A stretch of 64,000 nt of DNA from Marsupella aquatica (Eukaryota; Marchantiophyta). Positions 13,081 through 23,838 of the stretch are shown piece after piece (position 1 is the first letter of the stretch; every line of letters begins with the position of its first letter). The notes below the pieces were generated by a model. The model ran no database searches. It had not been told where the DNA came from and was given only the letters and a program-made list of their open reading frames with translations. The translations under genes and the position numbers were made by a program. The DNA is taken from contig OZ316891.1 in the NCBI GenBank assembly GCA_973895155.1, forward strand, positions 17,732,001 through 17,796,000. Direction: 5' to 3'.

Positions 13081-14798
13081 ACATTTTTAAATGAAGTGCG
13101 TGAAAACTCTTCAAAAGTGTTTCAGACTCTTCACATGACACTGAAAATGCGGTGGTACTCCATACCATGACTGTGTTTAGGGTTCATGCAGTCCATACGA
13201 ACCAAGGGGTCAAGCCACCAGCCCCAAATCTCAAATCTGCCAAAGCTACCTCCTTTCCGAAGGATACCATTGCTGATTTGCTGCCATTCAGACAATATCA
13301 ATTTCTCCAAAACGACCCTCAACAAAGTCCTAAACAAACAAGCTTGAAGGCGCAGCTAACTCTCTCAAAGATATCCTGGACGCCACAAAGATATCTGATT
13401 TAAGTCTATCCAGAATGAAATATACATCGATTGGACAGATCTTGCGGCCTCCAAGGCAGATCTTTAGGATTAGGCCTGTAAGATTTTGACCTCTGGGCAG
13501 CTACTCCGAAAACACAACTCGATATGATGAAAACAATTTCACTGACTGAGCTTGGCACTTATTTCCAGTGCAGATGCGGCTAAATACAAGGGAAGGACAT
13601 AGGTTCCAATTCTCTAGCACTAGGTATTTCCAGGAGTCAGAAACAAGGCCTAAAGGTGAACATAAGAAAAGTAACCTCTCGGTTCTGAAACAATACCCAA
13701 AAGAAAACCAGAAAGCATTGTGAATTATTAGGTGGTCCATATCCGAAACTCGCCATGCAACAATAGATCAAAGGTAGTGACTCTTTTTTCAGAAAAGGAC
13801 CCAGGCTTAACCGGTGGCTCTTTTTTGGAAAAGTGGCCCAAAATGAAACAGAAAAGATTTGCGCGAAAAAAGTTTCGCTGCAAATGGCTAAAGATGTTTT
13901 TAAAGGCATGCATCAACACATCCGAAAAGTCGTGAGTTTTCGGATAGGTCTAATAATAGGAAAAAGATCTAACCAATCCCCTGATGAGGATAAGATAAAA
14001 ATCTGAGAGAAGCACCCAAAAATCTGAACTTGTTCATAATTTTACCATGACATTCAACTTCTAAGAATAGAAGTGTCCGTACCGAAAACATATTGCACTG
14101 CACTAACATGACCAGAGCCGGTGAAGGTATTGTAAAAGATTACGCCTTGTCCAAAATAACAAACAAGTTCAATAGAAATGTTGATCCTCTCTGTTATGTC
14201 TGATGTTCTGATGAGCAAGATTTGGCAATTTAAGGACCAAGAAAGAATTTGCACGATCACAGTACTCTAGTAAAACTTCAATAGGATATAACCCTTTCGC
14301 AATTTTGGGTATGGAACCAGCACTGCAACCTTTTGATAGACATTGCTACTTTTGTACTCGAAAGATGTCCATGAGACCACCAAAACTCATTGTAAATGAG
14401 CGCTTTCAGATAAAGATTACGTTTTAATAAATGGTCGTAATCATAACTTGCAAAAAGCTTAATCAATGTACCAGCTCGGCAGGGAGCTCTTTGTGGTTAT
14501 CCGATCCAATTAGGCTGGAGATCCAGTGCAATTCGGTCTCCTAGAATCACAAAGGATGACGACCCACTCCTGGACTTAATACCAGTATCCTGTCCCTCGG
14601 CCACTCTGTCGGCAGCGGTTGGGATCCGCGCACTTTCCAGAACTCTGAGTAGAGACGACTCACAATTGACATCGGACTTGAGATCAAGATCTCACTTCAC
14701 GCTTCATTGGCCAGCCTTTGTACTACCTATTATCCATACTGCACTGTGATTGTAAGAAAACCAAAAGAAGAACCCCACAACATGATCTTTGTTGACAG
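13081..14798. other. Stretch downstream of the PTP1-type gene, no further gene seen
   Basis: This lies 3' of the minus-strand phosphatase gene and would include its 3' UTR next to 14798. No other gene, TIR pair or RNA gene is visible. Confidence 0.4.
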
Positions 14799-17700
14799 CT
14801 ATTGGTAAGGTCTCACTATATCCTCGAGTTCATCCACAAGTACCTCATAGATAAAGCGGTACTGTTCCTGTTGATTGCACGTCACAAAAACATATCAGGC
14901 GCATGCCCTTATCATTTGAGCAAGGCCACGGTGGTTAGATCTAATCCCTTCATTATTACACTACTTCAATCGAATTTACCTTCAGACAAACAGCAAATTG
15001 ATAAACGCAAGCTTCAACATGCCTTAGTTTGAACCATCCCACTCCGTTGAGATCTGAATTGGATGACAGTTTGGCCGACGTCTAAAGCCGTCACATCACC
15101 GGAAAGTATCCTTCGGAGTGAATGATCTATAGTGCAAAATGTGCCTGTCCGGCCTATTCCAGCACTGCGAGCACGTTCAGGATCATTGTATCAAGTTGTG
15201 AGCACCTTCATTCATTAACAGTAAAGGCAACCTGCCGACAAAACTTTAAGGGCACTTTGTACCACGGGAAATGGGGCTTAGTTATCATTCCTTTACATTC
15301 GCAAATTAACAGGTACCCGATGTATACATAAATCTACTCTCTCTGAGGGTCCAACTCTCACCTGCAATGAACTATATAGGGACCAGCGTTTGCCGGTATC
15401 CAATGCAAACTTCTGATCATATCTCGAACAGGAGCTGTTGAAGATGGCACACCAAAGTCTGGCCAATCACGGAACTCCAGATGTATCAATGTGTGGGAAG
15501 CAGCATCAGACTGCAGAGGAGCACTTCATGAGCCAAGGCACACATCTGTTGTGGTGATACGCAGAGGACGGAGGCTTTCACAAAGGTCCATTTGATGAAC
15601 CATTTGACAACAGAAGAGACAAGGAACCAGCAAACAACCCCCGATACTGACAGAGCTTAAGAAGAGGGAGGGAAGAGTGGATGTCAGACGTACATTTGTC
15701 ATGTTTTGAACTTCAAGGAGTCTTTGAAGTATGCGTCCATCACCCAAGCAACGTAAGGACTTATTTGTAACTTGGAGATGGCCAAATACTTGAGAGTGGT
15801 TCTCCCCGATTGGATAATAATGGGCACAGCTTTCCTAGAATTTCAGTACGAGCTGTTATGAATTAGCAGCCGGCTGAGAGGAAAGAAACAAGTTCTCCTT
15901 GCATAATATGATTTAATGAACTTCTAAGTTGCAGGCACTAAAGCTACAACGGATGGTGCCAGCAGCATGAGGAACAACTCGATATTATTTGTGAATACTC
16001 GTCCTTTCATGAAATAATCTTAAAGAAACTTTGATTTCTTCCCGACAAATATTTACCTGATCGTCGTCCAGCAATCTTGTCAACATTACGACAACAGGCG
16101 CCCTCTGCTGCACTGTCATCTGCCAAAAGTCCGCGACTGTGGAACTGAGAGGTCCCTGGGTAGCAATGAATATGGGTAGACTCTGATGCACGGGGTCCTA
16201 CAAGACACCACACAATAATGAAAGGTGATGCAGTCTGGATTTGTCAGAGGCGGCTAGGGCTGAGTGATCAATTCAAGGCTCATATCCACTTGTTGAACCT
16301 CCAACGTTCACAATATACCACACGGACAGAGAATGTTATGGGCCAAGGACACCGTACCAGAATAAAACTTGCGTTGATGTAGTCTCCAAGAACTAGAGAC
16401 CCGTTATCTGAGACCAGTTTCACCCTATTTTGATCAACTGAATGGCTTTGTCAAGGTTGACATTTTCGATAGCAAACTAGCCCAGTGGGATGAGAAAACG
16501 CTAAATGAATCTCAAATTCATTCCACATTTAACAGTGCGGCTTTATATGCTCAAAAGGGATCAAAATGAGAGGATACATGGGAGCACGTTCACGTATCGA
16601 TTTTTCAGGCGATTTCGAGTCAGTTGTGCAGCATGCATCTTGGTTTGAGCGGAGAATTGCTGTGACTGCACACGAAGAAATCGATTATAGGTTAAAAAGG
16701 GGCGTTGACGACCGGAGTACAGTCTCAGTGATGCCTGCCCGTAGTAAACTTTACCCTTGATGCAAATTATGAATATTTGATTTGGCATACTACCTAAATA
16801 TGAATATTCAAACAATACCTTACGAAATAAACTGTGTTGACCGCATACATAGTTTGTGTCAATCGCTTTCCTTACGTTGGTTCTTTATTGAGAGGAACAG
16901 GGGATTCTTCAATTCTACGACTGAATGTATTAACAAATTATACATATTCCGTGCCAATCGCTTTCCTTACTTCGGTTCTTCTTTGGGGAAAATGGGGAAT
17001 TTTTCAGCTCCACAATTGCATCTAATGTTCACTTAACCCGCATTCATTATCATATCTTGCTTATGCTGAATCGTGACTTGACCTTAATTTGGACACCAGT
17101 GCAGATCTCGGTTCAAATTACGAAGATCACAAAAGGCGATTATTCAAACACGCGTTCTGGCCTCCCGTTTCCATGGATCGGAACAAGAAACAAATAACCC
17201 AACAACAATTAACCGTGGAGACATCTTTACAAGGCTTGCAATAGGTGAATTTGCAAGCTTGGCTTCCAAAGCACTGCGGATCGACGCCACGTATTCCTCA
17301 AAACTATGCATTACCGTAACAACAAATAACGGCAGTCTATTCCATCTTACGCGGTAGGAGATGTATGTAAAATCATCGACCGCAGGCGTGTCTTTCTGCC
17401 CTCTCGACATAGTCAACCGCCGCCCAAACGAATTACTGTCAAGTAGAGGAGTTGAACCAACGCCTTCCCTACACGACGAGTAATCCACTGCCATCGATGG
17501 GAGGTCGGTTCAGCTACAGAGGGTCATTTAGGTGGAGTTCCTTTTCAGCGTGGTAAGAATTTGTAGGCAACAAAAAAAATTTAGCCCCTAGACTGGCAAC
17601 AAAGTGACGCTACCAGCTTAACTCCATGTACAGTATCACCGACATCATCCTCATAAACTTCCGGCAGGTTATCTTGGGGAAATGTGTTCCTTGACAAAGG

Positions 17701-18462
17701 TGCTTTGGAATGAGCAATATGTAGCTATAATTCCTTCCTGGGCATTGGAGTCCCAATGATCGACTTCAAACAAAAATTACAACACGTCACAACCAATGCA
17801 GCGCAGAGTACTGCCCACAAGGTAAGTGGCCGTTGCATCAGATTCCACTGTGTGCCATAAGCCTTCATGCCTCTACCTGGTGATGCACCTTTGTAGTTAA
17901 CCTCTTGTAGGGTGTCCAGACAACGTGTTGGCTAAGGAGAACGCACATTGTGCTCATAGTACTTGCAGAAACAGTGATCTGCTGCCCAGGAAGGTTGACG
18001 TCCGCAACTTGAAGTAAGGGGATGGGAGGTGAAATACCCCGAGGACCGGACCTTTAAGCCGTTCCTTCATACATTGATTACTGCATTCATTCATTCTTTC
18101 CTTCCTTGTTCATTCATTAAGTAGGTATACCAACAATGACAAGGTACAGGGGCAGAAGAGAATCGTTCAAATGGCGCATCACAACAGCGAGAACAATGTG
18201 TCACCACGTGCCAAACAGTAAGCGTGGGAATTCAGTAGAGTAGACTCACAAGGGTCAGAAATTCCTTGTCGGCTGAGCCCATCTTCTCCTTGAGTTGTGC
18301 TATGGCATTCTTGTAAAAAGCTATTTGCTCGGATGTGAAGGTCGGAACAAATTCCTGCTGGCGCTTGAATGCCTCACTCACGTCAAAGCTCACTGTTGGA
18401 GGCCTCGGATACGAGAATTTCGCCGGAGGAGGAGTAAATGGGGACTTGCTCATTGCCATCAT
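14799..18462 (-). CDS. PTP1: PTP1-type protein tyrosine phosphatase, eight exons
   Basis: A cytosolic classical protein tyrosine phosphatase. In plants the single PTP1 class removes phosphotyrosine from MAP kinases in stress signalling. I read eight exons on the minus strand: 18462-18250, 16665-16578, 16437-16358, 16197-16057, 15834-15694, 15510-15362, 15164-15023 and 14867-14799. They total 1023 bases, or 340 residues plus a TAG stop, with all phases compatible; 340 is the usual plant PTP1 length. Visible motifs are the pTyr-recognition loop KNRY (~113), YINASF (~121), the ATQGPL segment (~139), the WPD loop at 237-239 and the signature [10 protein letters not shown] with Cys270 and Arg276, split by intron 6. 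The Q-loop QRSGMVQT is at ~310. The last intron has a GC donor (AAG|GCATGT); the others are GT-AG. The ATG at 18462 is followed by ATGs at 18459 and 18453. An in-frame extension to 18558 exists, so the start is not certain. Every catalytic residue is present, so the gene looks functional. Confidence 0.94.
17582..17692. repeat. Intron-1 segment duplicated in inverted orientation at 20012-20117
   Basis: About 105 bases within intron 1 of the phosphatase gene (from CCCTAGACTGGCAACAAAG to the TTGGGGAAATGTGTTCC segment) recur as the reverse complement at 20012-20117, with only a few differences. On the minus strand this segment has an open reading frame of about 38 residues ending in a stop, so it could be a fragment of another gene or element. 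It is not needed for the phosphatase reading frame. Confidence 0.85.
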
Positions 18463-18558
18463 ATGACTTGCATGTAGAACACACCTCCGTATTCTGTGTG
18501 GGCGGAGCAACAGCTTCCGATTCCAAATTGCTCCCTCCTTTCTTCTCCGTCCAGTCAA

Positions 18559-20011
18559 ATTAGGGTTTAATTAAACTCCCTCGAAACAACTTTTCGCCCA
18601 CGCGGTATGGCAAAGTCTGGCATCGAATCCAATCCACTCGACGAAAGAAACAACTACAATCAGCCGCCTCACTAAGAAAGCCCTTCATAATCTATCGGTA
18701 GGCTGGCACCTCATTAAAGAAGTACAAAACTTATTCAGAAAAAACACGCCGAGATAATAATTAGCAGTTTCTGCACATTCACCTCCCCAGTTCGACACCC
18801 CGTCCAACCGACCAACTCCTTCACGCGCATGAAATTTCTTCACAAGAACGATCACCTCAGCCGCTAAGCAAGACGAGAACAAGGAACCCATAGACTACGG
18901 ACGACTTCAGTCCAAAGCCTTCCCTAAAACCCTCTGCGAGACAGTGAGCGATCGGGTGGAAACGGTAGCTCAAGCGACCTGATGGACCAGCCAAGAGCCC
19001 GACGCTGTGTGTTAGCCGTGAGGGGGGGGACCGGGTGACCGGACCTAAGTTGTCGAATGTGACCAAGAGGCAGGCTGTTCCTAACTGTGACAGCCGGTAC
19101 CGGACACTACACGAGCCACATCAGTGAACGCCGAGAAAATCGTGATGGAGGGTGGGTTCATCGACGCGGTTTCATTGAAATGGACGACCGGGCATGAACT
19201 CAGCCTACGTGGTCAACTTAACTCGGTCAGACGTTTAGTATCCTCGACGGAGTAGTGCCACTACCGCAAACGGTAGTACCACGTAGGACAAACTACCTGC
19301 TATAAAGTTTGCTATAAAGTTTGCTATAAAGTTTGATTGTAATGCTATTAGGGACTGTCAAAGTACTCATGTAATCAAAGTGCTATTACTTTTATTTGCT
19401 GGACTTAGGTACCATCCTTATGTGGTAGTTATTTTGGTAGCCCATAGCAAATCTGTACTGGCAGTAAGAAAGTTTGATGTCCTGAACTATAACTCAGTTA
19501 TGGCTATGCTTTGACACGCCTGATTATAATGATGAGGTAGATTTAGCCTAGCTCAATTCCCATGCTTTACAAAAACACGTTCGTTTGTATCTATCTTCTG
19601 ATATAAGATATAATTAAGTAGAAATATGTTGTGACACTAAAAATGCTGTTATGCCAAAAAATGTTGTCAAATATAAATGTAGTGGAACCAAAGATGTTAA
19701 GTAAGAGGATGTCATTAGCAAAAGATGTTGTCAAGTAAATAATGTTGATTTCAAGGGAACAAAAATTAATTTTAAAAATTCAAGGAAGTAACTAATGTTG
19801 TTAATAGCAAAATATTGTTAGCAAAAGATGCCATTGACGTAACATCTGTTGGTAACCAAAAGATGCCGCCAAGTAACAGATGTTGCTTAGTAAAGATGTT
19901 GTTGAGGTGACAGAAGTTGTTAAGCTGAGCCGTGTCATTGCCCCAAGGGGTCTTGGCATTGGGTCGAAGTGGCAAGGTCGAGTCAAGGCGCAAGGGGAAT
20001 AGAGGCAATGC
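18559..20011. other. Upstream region of the phosphatase gene with degenerate simple repeats
   Basis: The first few hundred bases would hold the phosphatase promoter and 5' UTR, but I see no motif I would defend. From about 19620 to 19930 there is a degenerate array of AAAGATGTTGTCAAGTAA-like units. No gene recognised. Confidence 0.45.
19261..19334. repeat. Small hairpin and three 12-bp tandem repeats
   Basis: CTACCG-caaa-CGGTAG at 19261-19276 is a perfect 6-bp inverted repeat. It is followed at 19299-19334 by three exact copies of GCTATAAAGTTT. It is local structure of unknown significance, about 800 bp upstream of the phosphatase start. Confidence 0.75.
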
Positions 20012-20117
20012 AAGGGAACACATTTCCCCAAGATAACCTGCCGGAGGTTTATGAGGATGATGTCGGTGATACTGCCCATGGAGTTAAGCTGGTAGCGTCA
20101 CTTTGTTGCCAGTCTAG
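20012..20117. repeat. Inverted copy of the phosphatase intron-1 segment, abutting the MULE TIR
   Basis: This is the partner of 17582-17692. It ends exactly where the left inverted repeat of the Mutator-like element starts (20118). That implies either that the MULE end was truncated at this junction or that this segment was rearranged together with it. Confidence 0.85.
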
Positions 20118-20728
20118 GGGCGTGGAGTGGCTTGTTAAAATTATGACTTCCCCCTCCATATTCTCCCCTCCCCTCCACTCCCTCTCCTGCCTCCATAGCC
20201 ACTACATTCAAATCTAGTTTTCCCCAAAGAAAATGCAACTTTTCTATAACAAATCAAATGTTTTTGCAGCACAATCCACCTGAACTTCAATTACCATATC
20301 TTTGGACTGGATAGACAAAAATGAGCGTAGAGTAGCTTGTTGGAACCACAATTCTCCCCTCCATCGTCTTCCCTCCCCACTCTCCTCCTTCTCCTGCCTC
20401 CATAGCCACTACATTCAGATAGGAACTGCCCCTGCAAAAATTAGTTTTTTCAGTAGCATAGTTTTTTCAGCTTTGATTGACATATCTCTGGGTTGGACAG
20501 GCAAAAATGAGGGAGTAGCTTGTTGGAATTCTGGTTTATCCCTCCATAACTTCCTCTCCTCTACCATCCCTTTACTACCTCCTTACTAGACCGTTTTATT
20601 AGACCAGTTTACCCCTAGATTGCTGCCCAAATTGAGCTGCAATTTCTATCAATTTTTACCAGAACTGCAGAGGTTGTTGACTTTGCATTTTTTATTAGTA
20701 TTGGAGATCTTGTGAGTGGCCAACATTG
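20118..20728 (+). repeat. MULE left terminal inverted repeat, tandem ~190-bp units
   Basis: Three units, starting near 20119, 20322 and 20511, each carry a GAGTAGCTTGTT-like start, a CT-rich CCCTCC stretch and, in the first two units, a CCATAGCCACTACATTCA block. The reverse complement of the right repeat shows the same units in the same order. Long TIRs made of internal tandem units are known for some MULEs and foldback elements. The outermost part is missing on this side. Confidence 0.85.
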
Positions 20729-20961
20729 CAAGAGAGGGCAAGCTTGGGGAAGATGGATTCATTTGTCTGCAATCAACTTCTTGAAGGAGTTTTGTGGCCT
20801 GGTCTTGGCTTGAGATTGGACATAAATTTCAAGCTTTCAGCTGGACTTATGAGCAATTGTTTCTAGTTTTGAAATGAATTACTATAATGCATCATTGCTC
20901 TAGGCTGTGCTCAGTCTGCTTCAATTCACTTTGCACAATGAAAATTTGAGATTTCACTGGT

Positions 20962-21081
20962 GACAATTCACCAGCTTGAGCACAGAGAGCCAAGTCAAGA
21001 CCTACTGATAAATCCAGTTCCGACAATTCACCAGCTTGAGCATAGAGAGCCAAGTCAAGAGCTACTGATAAATCCAGTTCC
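20962..21081. repeat. 60-bp tandem duplication
   Basis: The 60 bases beginning GACAATTCACCAGCTTGAGC at 20962 are repeated head to tail at 21022 with two or three changes. It lies inside the MULE interior. Confidence 0.9.
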
Positions 21082-21455
21082 TAGGAACTTCCATAACGTA
21101 CTAATGTTTAAGGCAATATATGTTTTGGAGACTATTTTGAATGTGTTTCAATTGTCCAACTACCATTTACATTGTGCACAATCCACAAGTGTTTGCCTTC
21201 AATTTGTTATTGGAACTACATATTGGAGCCAAGAACAAGTCATTTGTATTATCTCCTTGGTCCTCAAAAAATTGTCATGAATTTCTATTGGATGTTGAAT
21301 TTGAACCCAACACACACGGCCCAGGTTGTCATATATTCAATCTATACTTATCCTGTAACACACTGGGCAGCTAATAAAGTGAGAGTAATACCCATGTTCA
21401 TTGTCTTGCTGAGAATTAAACAAATTTGTGACCTATTGAGACATCAGTGATATAT

Positions 21456-22736
21456 CTAGAACTTCTTGACTAGATTCTCCTCCTTTATTATCAGATATGT
21501 AAGCATCCTTTCTGCCCGACTCTGCATTGACAGCAAACTCTGGATCATCTTCACATTCACAATCTGACAAATCATCTTCCGGCTACTCACCTCCCCTCTC
21601 ACCTCCGGCCTGTGCATGAGCATCTGCCAACTTCTCAAGGTCCACACTATTCTCTTGGTCTGAGATTTCTTCTTCACTGCCTTTTGTTGGCCCTATACCC
21701 CTTGCTTGTGACAACATTGCATCACAAGCTGGGCACTTTCTCCTATCATGCCCGAGTTCCTTACAAATGGCTACATTGTCTGGGTCCAAGCTGGATCCTC
21801 CGGTGAAAATCTTGGTCGTGCCTTTTCCGATGGGCGGCCCCTGTTCCGCTTGACCAGCAACTATCTCCCCACAAGTGTTGTTTGGCACAAGGCCATCCTG
21901 CAAAATTGCTGGCACACTTCATGAATATGTCTGCTGAAATGTGAGAGTAGAATAAAATTCAGAAACATAGTCATATTGGCGCTTGTGCAACCTGGTGCAA
22001 GCCCTCCATGCATGGACACAAGGCAGGAAAATGTCTTGCCAATCTCAACACCTGCATTTCCATTCAGGTTCAAATTTGACCAAAAACATTATGCCTAGCT
22101 AAAAAGTCAGTAACCCTACACTCAGTAGGACATGAAGCATTAGCAATGAGAAGGGAGTCTTTCTCCTAAGTATCCCTCAATAGAGTCATAATGTTGGGCG
22201 GAAATGGTGTACTAGTGATTGATTCAGCAAGTTGTTGCTTCTAAAAATTTGTCATCATCATGTAGTCCCATAACGTACATATTGGACTGCTTGCAAGCCA
22301 CTTCTTGTTGTTGCGGCTTCAAAGCCCTACTCAAGCTTTCAGCTTGCTGACTGGTTTCATGTCCCCATCTGCCAACAAAAATTGTTGGTGAGAATAGTCA
22401 CAAGCAACAGTACAATTGACATATGATGTTCAAACAAACTTATCATATACCTTTTAACTGGACAGACAGTTCAAGAATAGTGTTTGGGGTCTGCTGTCCT
22501 TTCAATGTACTCAGCAAGCCTTGTATTATTGGCTTTTTAATTTGTTTGAGCCTTCTCTTGAATTGCTCTAGAGAGGTAGTGTACACCCAAGGCTCAAAAT
22601 CTTTTTCTTCTTGCTTGTTAAAGTGCTTTCTACAGAAAAACCAATGAGCGAGTGATGCAATGATATTTATGCAAGTTACTATCAAAAAGAAACATTTACA
22701 CAATAAGTGACGATGTAAAAAGTAGTGTACCTGCAA
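21456..22736 (-). pseudogene. MULE transposase C-terminal remnant
   Basis: Broken minus-strand frames carry the C-terminal landmarks of MURA-like transposases. At 22368-22262 a segment begins RWGHETSQQAES. This corresponds to the conserved GH.TSN.AES region where substrate-independent helices follow the catalytic core. Further downstream are a Cys/Gly-rich stretch (21861-22073) that may be a ruined SWIM finger, and a zinc-knuckle-like ICKELGHDRRKC near 21750 that has lost its first Cys. Stops and frame changes separate these pieces, so it cannot encode an active protein. The family call rests mainly on the TSN/AES-type motif together with the MuDR domain across the insertion. Confidence 0.6.
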
Positions 22737-22835
22737 TCATCTCCAAGATGCTAGGAGCCAAAGGCATGAAATCCCCTTCGGAAAATCTCTGCCACACCAT
22801 CCTACAAACCCTTTTCTCTATCTGAAATGACTACA

Positions 22836-23170
22836 CACTAGTAGAAACCGGGGGGTATTTAGACCCCATTAAATGACTATTCAGTACCGTATAGGACTTG
22901 GAAACGACTGGGAAGGACTCCAGTCCTTTATAGGACTGCGAGTCGTATGTTTTGTTACTATAATCAACTGAGTCCTTTATAGAACTGGTTTATAAGTCGT
23001 TTAATAGACTGGATTTTCAGTCTATTTTAGTCTTTGTGTGGGTAGCTTTGGTGAGTCGTTTTCAGTCTTTTATGGGCTGCGATGATGAGTCGTTGGGAAC
23101 GACTAAAAAGGTTATGGAGGGTAGTCTTTAAATATACTTTGTGGGGTATGTATAAGTCTTTCATGTCAAC
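22836..23170. repeat. CACTA left subterminal repeat region
   Basis: Repeated motifs such as GGACT, AGTCCTTTATAG, GAGTCGTT and CAGTCTTTT occur in both orientations within about 330 bp of the tip. In the family such arrays bind the element's own TNP1-class protein. The matching right array is at about 38740-38933. Confidence 0.75.
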
Positions 23171-23750
23171 TGGATATGAGTGATGAAGACCCCACTATAC
23201 TACTTGGAATGAACCCACTCTTGTGCACAAATAACATATTGCATTCATGTTTTATTGTGTACTTGGAATGAACTCACTCTATAAGTTCACCATTCATCAT
23301 GTTAACATTAGAATACATAGTTTCAGAAAGCCATCTTCTATACCATGTACACTAATATGAATTCACAGATTCAAACTTCATAGACTACAAAGAAGGTCAC
23401 AAAGTATTCCTCTATACCATACACACTAATACTGAAATGATAAAATAGATTCAAGTATCATAGACAATCACCATAGAGCCATAGTTTGACATCAATCACT
23501 TGTTTCATACATACAGAATTCAGAAATATCAATGTCACACACAACGTCTCCTTCATCCTCTTTACCAAATGGAAAAATTGGTACAGATATTTCTTGGATC
23601 TTTCCAAGGCAATGTCAAAATGTGACACAATTCACATGATTCTATCTACACTTGCATTCAGTCACTGCAGACTAACACACTCTGATGGCCAGAGCACAAG
23701 AGATCCTACTGCATCTGCAATTATTTCCTGAGGTGGATCATCGACTCTAT

Positions 23751-23838
23751 TCGGAAATGGCAAATTACAATCAGATACAATCACTGTAGTCAACTCGGAA
23801 ATGGCAAATTACAATCAGATACAATCACTGTAGTCAAC
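23751..23838. repeat. 44-bp tandem duplication at the end of the TNP1-like gene
   Basis: TCGGAAATGGCAAATTACAA at 23751 and the following bases repeat exactly from 23795. The second copy covers the stop codon region of the last TNP1-like exon, so the duplication is at the 3' end of that gene. Confidence 0.9.

Noticed and set aside
17144-17494. 116-residue minus-strand frame in phosphatase intron 1
   Set aside because: It has no family resemblance, and the flanking exons already join in phase to give the expected 340-residue protein.
17400-17500. tRNA-like T-arm (GGTTCAACTCC) on the minus strand
   Set aside because: The flanking bases do not pair into a 5-bp T stem, and no acceptor stem or anticodon arm can be drawn.
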